DNA from: Lachnospiraceae bacterium
Lineage (GTDB): Bacteria; Bacillota; Clostridia; Lachnospirales; Lachnospiraceae
Assembly (NCBI GenBank): GCA_910573755.1
Contig: CAJTBO010000001.1
Location: 186,001 to 250,000, forward strand
Reading direction: 5' to 3'
Length of the DNA: 64,000 nt
Shown: positions 51,987 through 60,894 of the stretch, in pieces
How positions within the stretch are numbered: the first letter of the stretch is position 1
Layout of the letters: every line of letters begins with the position of its first letter
Position numbers and translations under genes: made by a program
The notes under the pieces: generated by a model
The model's input: only the letters and a program-made list of their open reading frames with translations
What the model was told of the DNA's origin: nothing
The model's database searches: none

Positions 51987-53219
51987 TTAAGATACCACTG
52001 TCCGCAGCAGATCATACTTCTCCGGCAGTTCACTTAACTTCACCGCAAACCGCTGTTTTGCATGGGGGCAGCTTTCCATCGGGGTCCCCTCCTCATCCTC
52101 CATCGCCTCCACCAGAACCGGAACATTTCTGCCGTCCGATTTCATGATCTCAATGGAATCTCCTGTGTAAAATTTGTTTTTCTGTTCCAGATAAGCATAG
52201 CCCCGCTCGTCAGTCCGCTCTACCATGCCAAGATAAACCGCCTCGCTCCGGTACGTGGACGAATCATAAATCTGGGATTCCCCGCCGGGTTTTCCGAAAT
52301 AAAAGCCGGTGGTAAACTGACGGTAGGTACACTTTCCGATCTCCTGTTTATACCATTCCATATGATTCCGGTAGGTTTCCTCCGATTCCATATAATCATC
52401 TATAGCCTTTCGGTAAGTTCTCGCCACCGTCGCCACATAGAGCGCCGCCTTCATCCGTCCTTCTATCTTAAAACTGTCAATTCCCGCATCCAAAAGTTCC
52501 GGGATATGCTCTATCATACACAGATCCCCTGAATTAAACAAAAATGTTCCACGCTCATTCTCATATACAGGCAGATATTCCCCCGGCCTGCTCTCCTCCA
52601 CCACCGCATATTTCCAGCGGCAGGGATGGGTACATGCTCCCTGGTTGGCATCCCGCCCTGTCATATAATTGCTGAGCAGGCACCTGCCAGAATAAGAGAT
52701 ACACATAGCACCATGAATAAAGGCTTCTATCTCCATATCCTCCGGGATGTTCTCTCTGATCTTCTTTATCTCGGAAAGAGAAAGTTCCCGGGCGCAGACC
52801 ACCCGCTTTGCTCCCAGTTTATGCCAGAAAGTATATGTTTTATAGTTTGTATTATTTGCCTGCGTGGAAATATGTATCTCCATATCCGGACAGACTTCTC
52901 TTGCAATCGAAAACAATCCCGGATCGGAAATGATCAGTGCATCCGGTTTCGCTGCCAGCGTGTCCAATTCCCGAAAGTACCGCTCAGCTTCCTCCAGATC
53001 TCCATGATGGGCAAAAATATTGGCGGTCACATATACCTTCGCTCCCCGTTCATGGGCAAAGCAAATGCCTTCCTCCATTTCCCGCAGGGAAAAATTTTTT
53101 GCTTTGGCGCGCAGGCTGAAAGCCTCGCCGCCGATGTAGACCGCATCCGCTCCGAAAATCACCGCCGTCTTTAATACTTCCAGACTTCCCGCCGGAATCA
53201 AAAGTTCCACTCTGCGCAT
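51987..53219 (-). CDS. U32-family peptidase / tRNA-modification-type protein
   Basis: The 410-residue U32 protein begins RRVELLIPAGSLEVLKTAVI. GADAVYIGGEAFSLRAKAKN near residue 24 and EAFIHGAMCISYSGRCLLSN near 165 carry the family cysteines. Family members are annotated as collagenases, but some (TrhP/RlhA type) support RNA hydroxylation, and that may be the actual role. It is last in a long housekeeping run after the O-methyltransferase and converges on the AraC gene with a six-base gap. Confidence 0.9.
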   Translation of the reverse strand: MRRVELLIPAGSLEVLKTAVIFGADAVYIGGEAFSLRAKAKNFSLREMEEGICFAHERGAKVYVTANIFAHHGDLEEAERYFRELDTLAAKPDALIISDPGLFSIAREVCPDMEIHISTQANNTNYKTYTFWHKLGAKRVVCARELSLSEIKKIRENIPEDMEIEAFIHGAMCISYSGRCLLSNYMTGRDANQGACTHPCRWKYAVVEESRPGEYLPVYENERGTFLFNSGDLCMIEHIPELLDAGIDSFKIEGRMKAALYVATVARTYRKAIDDYMESEETYRNHMEWYKQEIGKCTYRQFTTGFYFGKPGGESQIYDSSTYRSEAVYLGMVERTDERGYAYLEQKNKFYTGDSIEIMKSDGRNVPVLVEAMEDEEGTPMESCPHAKQRFAVKLSELPEKYDLLRTVVS

Positions 53220-53231
53220 CTTTCGCCTCCA

Positions 53232-53942
53232 TTAAAGAAATCCTGCTGCCCCTGATGCCGAATCCTGCCACTTTAAACAGGCGCCGTCACCTTTTTGACA
53301 TATCTCCCGCATCTTGCTTGCTGCCACACCATCCCCTACCGGCAGGATCACTGTCTCTAACCGCGGATCATGGGTAATCTGATACAGATATTCCCGCATC
53401 CGCGCATGAATCGTCCGGTCACGCCTTGTCACCGCATAGCGGGATTCCAGTATATCCCCCTCCTGCAGCACATTATCGGAAACCAGAAGTCCCTCCGGCG
53501 CAAGAAGCCGCATCACCTCCGGCAAAAAGGAAAGGTACTGCCCTTTTGCCGCATCCATAAAGATCAGATCATAAGGTCCTTTCAGTTCCTTCAGAAGATC
53601 CGCCGCATCGCCCTTAAGCAAAGTGATCTTCTCCTCTTTTCCTGCCCTTGCAAAATTTTCTTCCGCCTTCCGTATCCGTTTTTCATAGTTTTCAATTGTT
53701 GTAATACGGCTGCCTTCAGGGGCATATTCACTCATCAATAACGCAGAAAAGCCGACCGCACATCCGATCTCCAGAATCCGGCCGGGCTTTTGCATCTGCA
53801 GTAAAAAACGCAAAAGCCTCTGTGTCTCCGGCCTGATAACGGGTACGCCCGCTTCCCTTGCCTCTTTCTCTATTTCGTTTAAAAAAGATGTGTTGCCCTG
53901 ATCCAGAGAGCGGATAAAGGCAGCGGTTCTTTCCTCTCTCAC
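53232..53942 (-). CDS. SAM-dependent O-methyltransferase (YrrM/TrmR type)
   Basis: This 236-residue class I methyltransferase has the SAM motif ILEIGCAVGFSALLMSEY near residue 56 and motif LIFMDAAKGQYLSFLPEV near 130. It resembles B. subtilis YrrM (TrmR), which methylates 5-hydroxyuridine in tRNA. Its pairing with a U32 protein, which makes that hydroxyuridine in related systems, supports a tRNA wobble-base role. The GTG start overlaps the upstream stop by three bases. Confidence 0.87.
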   Translation of the reverse strand: MREERTAAFIRSLDQGNTSFLNEIEKEAREAGVPVIRPETQRLLRFLLQMQKPGRILEIGCAVGFSALLMSEYAPEGSRITTIENYEKRIRKAEENFARAGKEEKITLLKGDAADLLKELKGPYDLIFMDAAKGQYLSFLPEVMRLLAPEGLLVSDNVLQEGDILESRYAVTRRDRTIHARMREYLYQITHDPRLETVILPVGDGVAASKMREICQKGDGACLKWQDSASGAAGFL

Positions 53943-54319
53943 TCTTCCCCGTCCTCTTCGACATAGGAACTGGACATTACTCCAAGCATCTCATCCGCCG
54001 TCATCGCTGTACTCAGTTCATAACTTCCGGGCATCAGCTTTCCTTTATAAGAAGAAACCAGATATTGTACATAAAAAATATTTTTATCTCTGATCAGCCC
54101 GTAATCTTCCAGCGCCTCCGCCACCTGCTGCGGCGTTGTTTCCTCTGACAATTCCACCGTGTAGGTAATACCCGGCTCGGCGCTTACCGGCTCCTCCGCA
54201 AAAACACGGTAACCGAAATCATAAGCCATAACCGCTATTCCTATCACGTATTTGACGATCAGGACAAACACTACTATTTTTACTGCCGCCGTTGCAACAG
54301 ATACAATAAACTGTTTCAT
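53939..54319 (-). CDS. Short MltG/YceG-like membrane protein lacking the catalytic domain
   Basis: The 126-residue protein has one N-terminal membrane helix (about 10-32) and a small domain with TPQQVAEALEDYGLIRDKNI and LMPGSYELSTAMTADEML. This matches the LysM-like N-terminal part of MltG lytic transglycosylases. The roughly 200-residue catalytic region is missing. In this position Lachnospiraceae often have such short forms, so it may be a genuine protein and not a broken gene. Function unknown. Confidence 0.75.
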   Translation of the reverse strand: MKQFIVSVATAAVKIVVFVLIVKYVIGIAVMAYDFGYRVFAEEPVSAEPGITYTVELSEETTPQQVAEALEDYGLIRDKNIFYVQYLVSSYKGKLMPGSYELSTAMTADEMLGVMSSSYVEEDGEE

Positions 54320-54337
54320 ACCAATACCTCTTATCCA

Positions 54338-54691
54338 TTAAAATCCGGCGGGAACAGAAAACTCCAGTTCCTCAAGCATTTTATTATCAATATCCTGTTT
54401 CAGCCTGACAAAATCCCTCTCGGCGCAAAGGAATTTATCCACAAGCGCTTCCGAGCGGAAAGCTGCTGTTTCCAGTTCAAAAGCTTCCAGCTTCTGCAGC
54501 AGTTCCTCCCCTTCGTGATTTTGCTGCAGTAAAAAGTTGTTTCTCCGGTATTCATCAATACGTTCCTGTAATCCCGGCTCTCTGCCGACCGCTTCACTGG
54601 CAGATATATAATTGCGGTATATCTCGGAATTTTTTATACTGCTGATCAATTCTTCCAGGCTGCTTTCAATTTTCGGGTCTCCTTTTAGCAT
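54338..54691 (-). CDS. YlbF/YmcA family protein
   Basis: The 117-residue helical protein resembles YlbF/YmcA (DUF964): SLEELISSIKNSEIYRNYIS near the N-terminus and RIDEYRRNNFLLQQ near residue 44. In B. subtilis these proteins join a complex that affects RNase Y and mRNA maturation, competence and sporulation. Its place next to RNase J suits an RNA-processing role. It follows the RNase J gene by 18 bases. Confidence 0.85.
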   Translation of the reverse strand: MLKGDPKIESSLEELISSIKNSEIYRNYISASEAVGREPGLQERIDEYRRNNFLLQQNHEGEELLQKLEAFELETAAFRSEALVDKFLCAERDFVRLKQDIDNKMLEELEFSVPAGF

Positions 54692-54709
54692 ATAACAAAC
54701 TCCTTTTTT

Positions 54710-56386
54710 CTATACTTCCATAATGATCGGCAGGATCATCGGTCTGCGCTTTGTCCTTTTCCAGATAAAATCTGCAAGTTCATCCCGGATACTGCCTTTT
54801 AATTTACCCCAGTCATAGATATTTTTATCCAGGCATTTCTCCACCGCGCTCTGAACCGAAGCTCTCGCCTCTTCCATCAGCTCGTCCGCCTCTCTCACAT
54901 AGACAAAGCCTCTGGACACAATATCCGGTCCTGCCGTGAGTTCCCCGGATGCCTGATCCAGTGCCAGCACCACGATGATGATACCGTTTTCCGCAAGGTG
55001 CTGCCTGTCGCGGAGCACTACGTTTCCCACATCTCCCACTCCGAGCCCGTCCACCATGATATCTCCTACCGGCACTTTTCCGGCAACCTGCGCACTGTCC
55101 ATATTCAATTCCAATACGTCTCCGGAGGACAGGATGAAAATTCTGTCCTTTGGAATTCCCAGCGCTTCCGCCAGTATTGCATTTGCTTTTAAATGCTTAT
55201 ACTCTCCATGTACAGGAATGGCAAATTTCGGCTGTACAAGATTGTAGATCAGTTTAATCTCTTCCTGACAGGCATGTCCCGATACATGCGGTGCATCCTG
55301 AAAGATCACATCCGCCCCCTTTACCAGCAGGTCATTGATCACTTTTGTCACCGCTTTTTCATTTCCCGGGATCGGGTGGGAAGAAAAGATGATCGTATCA
55401 TTCGGACCGATCGAAATCTTTTTGTGGTTGTTGCCCGCCATACGGCTGAGCGCCGCCATGCTTTCCCCCTGGCTTCCCGTGGCGATGATCACCGTCTTAT
55501 CCTCCGGATAATCCTTCAGCTGTTCGATCTCCACCAGTGTATTTTCCGGTATCTGCAGACAGTCCAGCTTTGTGGCGGTCTCTATGATGTTGACCATGCT
55601 GCGGCCCTCCACCATCACCTTCCTGCCGAATTTATAAGCGGAATTAATGATCTGCTGCACCCTGTCCACATTGGACGCAAAGGTAGCTATAATGATCCTT
55701 GTATTTTTATGTTCTTCAAATATCTGGTCAAAGGTAGGCCCCAGCGTTTTTTCCGACGGTGTAAATCCCGGGCGTTCCGCATTGGTCGAATCGCACATCA
55801 GCGCAAGCACACCCTTTTTCCCAAGTTCCGCAAACCGCTGCAGATCAATGGCATCGCCGAATACCGGCGTATAATCTACTTTAAAGTCACCGGTATGCAC
55901 CACAATACCCGCCGGTGAATAAATCGCCAGCGCTGCCGCATCCACAATGCTGTGGTTTGTCTTGATAAATTCAATCCTGAAATCATCCAGTGTGATCATC
56001 TGTCCAAACTTTACGACCCGCTGTCTGATACGGCCGTTTAATCCGTGCTCCTCCAGCTTCCTGTCGATAATGCCCATCGTCAGCCTTGTGGCATAAACAG
56101 GTGCCGGCAGATCTTTCAGCACATAGGGCAGCGCGCCAATGTGGTCTTCATGCCCGTGCGTGATCACAAACCCTTTTACCTTGTCCGCATTCTCCTTTAA
56201 ATACGTAATATCCGGTATCACAAGGTCGATACCCAGCATGTCGTCATCCGGAAATGACAACCCGCAGTCCACCACAATAATACTGTCCTCATACTCAAAG
56301 GCAGTAATATTCATACCGATTTCATCCAGTCCCCCTAACGGGATAATCTTCAGTCTGGATGCTGTTTTCAGTTTTTCTTTCTTCAA
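54710..56386 (-). CDS. Ribonuclease J
   Basis: The 558-residue protein has a metallo-beta-lactamase fold with the zinc motif THGHEDHIGALPYV near residue 75 and a beta-CASP domain. SNVDRVQQIINSAYKFGRKV near 232 and HVSGHACQEEIKLIY near 365 are typical of RNase J. It is a 5' exonuclease and endonuclease in mRNA decay and rRNA maturation. The start is TTG at 56386 with GGAGGG at good spacing. It lies in a long run from ireB to the U32 gene. Confidence 0.94.
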   Translation of the reverse strand: MKKEKLKTASRLKIIPLGGLDEIGMNITAFEYEDSIIVVDCGLSFPDDDMLGIDLVIPDITYLKENADKVKGFVITHGHEDHIGALPYVLKDLPAPVYATRLTMGIIDRKLEEHGLNGRIRQRVVKFGQMITLDDFRIEFIKTNHSIVDAAALAIYSPAGIVVHTGDFKVDYTPVFGDAIDLQRFAELGKKGVLALMCDSTNAERPGFTPSEKTLGPTFDQIFEEHKNTRIIIATFASNVDRVQQIINSAYKFGRKVMVEGRSMVNIIETATKLDCLQIPENTLVEIEQLKDYPEDKTVIIATGSQGESMAALSRMAGNNHKKISIGPNDTIIFSSHPIPGNEKAVTKVINDLLVKGADVIFQDAPHVSGHACQEEIKLIYNLVQPKFAIPVHGEYKHLKANAILAEALGIPKDRIFILSSGDVLELNMDSAQVAGKVPVGDIMVDGLGVGDVGNVVLRDRQHLAENGIIIVVLALDQASGELTAGPDIVSRGFVYVREADELMEEARASVQSAVEKCLDKNIYDWGKLKGSIRDELADFIWKRTKRRPMILPIIMEV

Positions 56387-56422
56387 TCAAATTCCCTCCG
56401 TTTTACTTACCCGAAGAGAAGA

Positions 56423-56698
56423 CTACTCATCATCTGACACAAATGTCACATCATCCATCAACGTCTCAAAAACGGCCGCCACCGCACTGAGTTCCTTTTC
56501 CTCAGATACGATCTCGTACAGTCCGTCTTTTTCCTCCGGCTTTGACAAATCTTTCAAAATCAGGGCGTCTCCATCCCCGTCTTCCATATCAGTTACTAAA
56601 ATATAATCCGTTCCGCCGATCTTCGTCTGTTCCAGAACATAAAATTCCACTTTTTCAAGCGTTCCGTTTCCGTTTACCGTAAATGTGATTTTTTCCAT
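56423..56698 (-). CDS. DUF1292 family protein
   Basis: The 91-residue acidic protein has the YrzB/DUF1292 pattern: FYVLEQTKIGGTDYILVTDM then EEKDGLYEIVSEEKELSAVA. Function is unknown; it is nearly always found beside ruvX and ireB in Firmicutes, as here. Confidence 0.85.
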   Translation of the reverse strand: MEKITFTVNGNGTLEKVEFYVLEQTKIGGTDYILVTDMEDGDGDALILKDLSKPEEKDGLYEIVSEEKELSAVAAVFETLMDDVTFVSDDE

Positions 56699-56764
56699 AT
56701 CCGTTTCCTCTCAGACCTTCAAATCATCCGGTACTTCTGCCGCCTTCATCCGGCTTCTGGCCCC

Positions 56765-57205
56765 TTAAGTTTCAGGCATTTTCTGGTTCGACTTATAGTC
56801 CAGATATCCCTGCAAAATAAGAACAGCGGCAATCTTATCCACATATTCTTTTCTGTGTTCCCTGCGCACATTCGCTTCTATCAGTGTCTTTTCCGCTGCC
56901 ACGGTAGTCAGTCTTTCATCCCACAATACCACCGGCAGTCCGGTACGCCTCTCCAGCATCTCCTTAAACTCCGCGGAAAGCTGCGAACGCTCTCCCGCGT
57001 CCGCATTCATATGCTTGGGATTGCCCAGCACAATTTCAGACACCTCATATTCTTCAATCAGTGCCTCGATCTGCGCCAGTGTCCGGCGAAGTTTATTTTC
57101 TCCCTTTCGATGAATCGTAGTAACGCCCTGCGCCGTGATAAGAAGCGGATCGCTGATCGCAACACCTACTGTTTTGGAGCCAAAGTCCAAGCCCATTATC
57201 CGCAT
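56765..57205 (-). CDS. ruvX: RuvX/YqgF family RNase H-fold protein
   Basis: The 146-residue protein begins [20 protein letters not shown]. It has [11 protein letters not shown] near residue 58, [20 protein letters not shown] near 93 and the terminal Asp in [16 protein letters not shown]. These give the acidic residues of the family. YqgF proteins are named putative Holliday junction resolvases and also take part in 16S pre-rRNA 5' processing. It follows ireB by 12 bases. Confidence 0.92.
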   Translation of the reverse strand: MRIMGLDFGSKTVGVAISDPLLITAQGVTTIHRKGENKLRRTLAQIEALIEEYEVSEIVLGNPKHMNADAGERSQLSAEFKEMLERRTGLPVVLWDERLTTVAAEKTLIEANVRREHRKEYVDKIAAVLILQGYLDYKSNQKMPET

Positions 57206-57217
57206 AATCCGCCCCCG

Positions 57218-57481
57218 TTATTTCCATCTGTTGCTTCTGATATACTGTTCTAACAGTTCCTCAACCAGCTCGTCCCGCTCCACCTTCATGATCAGGCTTC
57301 TTGCGCCCTGATGGTTTGTGATATATGTGGGGTCTCCCGACATGATATAGCCCACTATCTGATTCACCGGATTATAACCTTTTTCCGTCAAAGCATGATA
57401 CACGGTATCCAGAATGATCCTTGTCCCGTTCTCCTGTTCTGCTTCCACCTGAAAAAATCTTGTATTTCCAAAATCTTCCAT
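57218..57481 (-). CDS. ireB: IreB family regulatory protein
   Basis: The 87-residue protein begins [40 protein letters not shown] near residue 35 is the family core. In Enterococcus IreB is a substrate of the PASTA kinase IreK and lowers cephalosporin resistance. A frame from 57514 is possible, but the family starts at this ATG. It heads the operon ireB-ruvX-DUF1292-RNase J and has a clear promoter. Confidence 0.92.
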   Translation of the reverse strand: MEDFGNTRFFQVEAEQENGTRIILDTVYHALTEKGYNPVNQIVGYIMSGDPTYITNHQGARSLIMKVERDELVEELLEQYIRSNRWK

Positions 57482-57566
57482 ATCCTGTTGCCGCCTTTTT
57501 CGTATGCCCTTCAAAAAATACAGTTTTTATGCGCTTTTGCATTTTCCTACGTAAAATTCTCTTCAC

Positions 57567-57595
57567 ATTTTACCCTAAATGCCTGATAAAATCAA
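57567..57595 (-). promoter_or_regulatory. Promoter of the ireB operon
   Basis: On the minus strand TTGATT (57590-57595), 17 bases, TAAAAT (57567-57572). The -35 box directly follows the mtaB stop codon. Confidence 0.7.
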
Positions 57596-59044
57596 CTATT
57601 CGAACCATAATAAATTATCGGACGGCGAATTATCAGACAGTTTATTATCTTTCGTAAATCCGCTCAGCCTTCCGGCGTATATTTTCCCGGAAATATCCTC
57701 CGCCGTTTTCTTTGCCGCCCTGATGTACTCACCGGTATAGCCGATCTGGCAGGAAACACCGTTTATCTCCTTACTTTCCTCAAAAAGTACCTCGACATTC
57801 CTTCCTATGTAATCCTCCCGGAACGCTTTCGACTGTTTTTTTACAAGTTCCAGCAAAATTCCGCTCCGCTTTTTCTTTACCGCTTCCGGTATCTGGTCTC
57901 TCCTCTCTGCCGCCGCCGTGCCCTCCCGTCTGGAATACGGAAAAACATGCATTTCATAAAAATTTACGTTTTCCAGAAACCGCTTTGTCTTCTCAAACTC
58001 CTCTTCGCTCTCCCCGGGAAATCCCACGATCACATCCGTTGTAACAGCCGGATGGTCAAAGGCCTCCCGGAGCAGTTCCACTTTTTCCAAGTATTCCCCT
58101 GTGGTATAATGCCTATTCATGCGGAGAAGAGTTTCGTCGCATCCGCTCTGCAGGGAAAGATGGAAATGATGGCACAGCTTCCGTATCTCCTTTAATCCCG
58201 CCACAAATTCGGGCGTAATGATCCTCGGTTCCAGCGAACTCAGCCGGATACGGGCAATCCCCGTTATATGGTCCAGTTCCCTCAGCAGGTTTAACAGACG
58301 TTCATGGGGAAAAGCCTCTCCCTTTGCCGGATTTTTCCTCTGATCAAAATCCAGCCCGTAGGAACTCACATGGATACCGGTCAGCACGATCTCCCGGAAG
58401 CCGTTCCCCGCAAGCCCTCTTACCTCCTGCAGAATATCCTCCTGTCTCCTGCTTCTCACCCTGCCCCTTGCATAAGGTATGATGCAGTAAGAACAGAATT
58501 GGTTGCATCCGTCCTGTATTTTAATATAGGCTCTGGTATGTCCGGCGGTATGTGTAAGCTGCATTTCCTCATACGCCGCTTCCCTGCCGATATCAATGAC
58601 CGTTTTCCCGCCCAGCGTTTTATCTCTTCCGCCTTCCGGGGTTTTATCCGTTTTATCTTCTTCCTTCCTGCCTTTCGAGGCTTCATCCGACTCTCCGCAG
58701 CGCTCCAGATATTCCTCCAGGATCTCCGCAATATCCCTCTTACGGTTGTTGCCGACCACCAGGTCCACACAGTCATCTTCCAGCACCCGCTCTGTGCCGG
58801 TCTGTACATAACAGCCCGCCGCCACTACCACCGCCTTCGGATTCCTTTTTTTAGCCTGGTGCAGCATCTGCCTGCTCTTTCTGTCCGCTATATTGGTAAC
58901 CGAGCAGGTATTGACGATATAGATATCGGCAGTTTCATCAAATGGCACAACAGAAAAGCCCTTTTCCCGAAGCTTTTGCCCAATAACATCCAGTTCATAA
59001 GAATTAACCTTGCATCCGAGGTTGTGTAATGCCACACGTTTCAT
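57596..59044 (-). CDS. mtaB: tRNA t6A37 methylthiotransferase MtaB
   Basis: The ATG at 59044 gives 482 residues starting MKRVALHNLGCKVNSYELDV. The N-terminal iron-sulfur cysteines (LGCKVNSYE, NTCSVTNIADRKSRQ, AAGCYVQTG) and the radical SAM motif CNQFCSYCIIPYARG near residue 185 are complete. A TRAM domain follows. It converts t6A to ms2t6A at position 37 of tRNAs. Between the two domains, at about residues 115-160, a Lys/Glu/Asp/Gly-rich stretch is inserted that most homologues do not have. Confidence 0.93.
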   Translation of the reverse strand: MKRVALHNLGCKVNSYELDVIGQKLREKGFSVVPFDETADIYIVNTCSVTNIADRKSRQMLHQAKKRNPKAVVVAAGCYVQTGTERVLEDDCVDLVVGNNRKRDIAEILEEYLERCGESDEASKGRKEEDKTDKTPEGGRDKTLGGKTVIDIGREAAYEEMQLTHTAGHTRAYIKIQDGCNQFCSYCIIPYARGRVRSRRQEDILQEVRGLAGNGFREIVLTGIHVSSYGLDFDQRKNPAKGEAFPHERLLNLLRELDHITGIARIRLSSLEPRIITPEFVAGLKEIRKLCHHFHLSLQSGCDETLLRMNRHYTTGEYLEKVELLREAFDHPAVTTDVIVGFPGESEEEFEKTKRFLENVNFYEMHVFPYSRREGTAAAERRDQIPEAVKKKRSGILLELVKKQSKAFREDYIGRNVEVLFEESKEINGVSCQIGYTGEYIRAAKKTAEDISGKIYAGRLSGFTKDNKLSDNSPSDNLLWFE

Positions 59045-59079
59045 AAAAATTATTCCTTTATTTTTGTAGTAAATTAGCC

Positions 59080-59108
59080 TTGACTTTTCCGCTGTCTCCA
59101 AGTAGACT
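59080..59108 (+). promoter_or_regulatory. Promoter of the HPr-like gene
   Basis: TTGACT (59080-59085), 17 bases, TAGACT (59103-59108). A small hairpin (AGCGCA/TGCGCT) lies in the leader before a strong AAGGAGG site. Confidence 0.7.
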
Positions 59109-59185
59109 AAGGGAACAAGAACATAAATCAGCAAGCGCAAAGCAGTGCGCTCGCGGAACTCTAAATAAGAAGGAGGAACTGCATA

Positions 59186-59416
59186 ATGAAAACTGTAAAA
59201 ATTTCTTTAAATTCTATCGACAAAGTAAAATCCTTCGTAAATGAGATCACGAAGTTTGAGAATGAGTTCGATTTAGTATCAGGCCGTTATGTTATCGACG
59301 CAAAATCAATCATGGGTATCTTCTCTTTGGATTTATCCAAACCGATCGATCTGAACATTCACGCCGAAAAAGAGATGGACGAAATCATGAATGTTTTACA
59401 GCCTTATCTTATCTGA
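59186..59416 (+). CDS. HPr-like protein without the phosphorylatable histidine
   Basis: The 76-residue protein has the HPr fold signature DAKSIMGIFSLDLSKPIDL (residues 38-56) with the regulatory Ser46 region intact. The usual HARP loop is replaced by SIDKVKSF, so EI-dependent phosphorylation at His15 is not possible. Crh in Bacillus also lacks the histidine and acts only through the serine with CcpA. A similar regulatory role is likely, or an unrelated one. It has its own promoter and terminator. Confidence 0.8.
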   Translation: MKTVKISLNSIDKVKSFVNEITKFENEFDLVSGRYVIDAKSIMGIFSLDLSKPIDLNIHAEKEMDEIMNVLQPYLI

Positions 59417-59448
59417 TCTGTACATAGAATTTAAAAATATTACCGCGG

Positions 59449-59476
59449 AGCCGGAAGCGCTTGCTTCCGGCTTTTT
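59449..59476 (+). terminator. Terminator after the HPr-like gene
   Basis: AGCCGGAAGC and GCTTCCGGCT pair perfectly around a four-base loop and are followed by TTTT. Confidence 0.92.
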
Positions 59477-59543
59477 GTTCTCTCTTTCCTGCAAATTCCG
59501 GCATCCCTTTCATTTCCCTCTGCCGCAGCCGAAGATCCCGCCT

Positions 59544-60749
59544 CTATCTGCTCTCCTGCATATCCGCACTGACTGTGATGACCTCCCGCGTATCAAGCGC
59601 CGTCTGCACAAGTTCATCTATTTTCTCTGTCAGATGTGTCTCATGCTTTTTAATAATTGACAGACTCGGCTTTGTCACCGGATGCTTCGCCACAAAGATC
59701 GTACAGCAGTCCTCATAGGGCAGTATCGAAGTCTCATACGTATTAATCTTCTCTGCGATCTCCACAATATCCTGCTTGTCAAAAGCAATCAGGGGGCGAT
59801 ACACCGGCAAAGTGCAGACCTCATTCGTCACAAGCAGCGCCGCCGCCGTCTGGGAAGCCACCTGACCGATGGATTCCCCGGTGATCAGCCCCAGGCACCC
59901 GCTCTCCTTTGCCAGATGTTCCGCGATCCGCATCATATACCTGCGCATGATGATCGTCAGTTCGTCGTGGGGACATTTATCATAAATGTACATCTGAATA
60001 TCCGTAAAGTTAATGACATGCAGATGTATCTCTCCGGTATATTTTGACACTTCCTTTGCCAGATCCACCACCTTCTGTTTTGCCCTCTCACTGGTATAGG
60101 GCGGCGCATGAAAATATACCGCATCGATCCTTACACCGCGCTTCGATATCATATAACCCGCCACCGGGGAATCGATCCCGCCGGAAAGCAGCAGCATCGC
60201 CTTCCCTGCCGTTCCCACAGGCATACCGCCGGGTCCCGGGATCACAACGGAATATACATAGATATGTTCCCGGATCTCCACATTCAGCATTACCTCCGGC
60301 TTATGCACGTCCACCTGCATCTCAGGAAACGCGTTCAGCAGCACTTCCCCTAAATCACAGTTTACCTCCATAGAGGATTTCGGATAGTTTTTCCTTGCCC
60401 TGCGGGCGTTCACCTTAAAAGTCAGATGCTTGTCCGGATATACTTCGTCCATGTATTTTATAATATCCTCTCCAAGCTTTTCAAACCCCTCATCCTCCAA
60501 CTGAACCATCGGGCAGATATGGGACAATCCAAATACCCTTTTTAAATTTTCAATCACTTCATCATAGTCATAGCTGTCCGATACCACTTCCGCATAAATA
60601 CGTCCCTGTTCTTTCCTGACCGAAAACTCTCCCTCACAGCGGCGCAGCGCATACCTGATCTGCCTCACAAGGGCATCCTCAAAGATGTAACGATTGCGGC
60701 CCTTGACACCGATCTCCGCATATTTTAATAGAAATGCTCTGAATTCCAT
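59544..60749 (-). CDS. thiI: tRNA sulfurtransferase ThiI (no rhodanese domain)
   Basis: With the ATG at 60749 (AAAGGAAA before it) the protein has 401 residues and starts MEFRAFLLKYAEIGVKGRNR. A THUMP domain (about 60-170) precedes the adenylation core with the PP-loop LLLSGGIDSPVAGYM near 180. It inserts 4-thiouridine at position 8 of tRNA. The C-terminal rhodanese domain of E. coli ThiI is absent, as in most Firmicutes, so the partner desulfurase supplies sulfur directly; that gene is just upstream. Confidence 0.94.
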   Translation of the reverse strand: MEFRAFLLKYAEIGVKGRNRYIFEDALVRQIRYALRRCEGEFSVRKEQGRIYAEVVSDSYDYDEVIENLKRVFGLSHICPMVQLEDEGFEKLGEDIIKYMDEVYPDKHLTFKVNARRARKNYPKSSMEVNCDLGEVLLNAFPEMQVDVHKPEVMLNVEIREHIYVYSVVIPGPGGMPVGTAGKAMLLLSGGIDSPVAGYMISKRGVRIDAVYFHAPPYTSERAKQKVVDLAKEVSKYTGEIHLHVINFTDIQMYIYDKCPHDELTIIMRRYMMRIAEHLAKESGCLGLITGESIGQVASQTAAALLVTNEVCTLPVYRPLIAFDKQDIVEIAEKINTYETSILPYEDCCTIFVAKHPVTKPSLSIIKKHETHLTEKIDELVQTALDTREVITVSADMQESR

Positions 60750-60797
60750 GAATTTTTCCTTTCCACCCATACCGCCGGAATAATATCCTGTTTCAAA

Positions 60798-60812
60798 CAG
60801 AATACTATTCTG
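60798..60812. repeat. 15-bp palindrome between desulfurase and thiI genes
   Basis: CAGAATACTATTCTG is a perfect seven-base inverted repeat about one central base. It may be an operator or RNA element for thiI. Confidence 0.3.
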
Positions 60813-60894
60813 ACGGCACTGCATATTGATCAAATCTCAATTGCTAAAATTTACGGGATATATTTTAAAAACGAGATTTCACATGTATCTGTAT

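Noticed and set aside
45000-52000. Integrative element around the AT-rich island
   Set aside because: No integrase, direct repeats or attachment site seen; the nearby tRNA-Gln at 42555 is separated from it by glnN and no tRNA 3' end copy was noticed at the far side.
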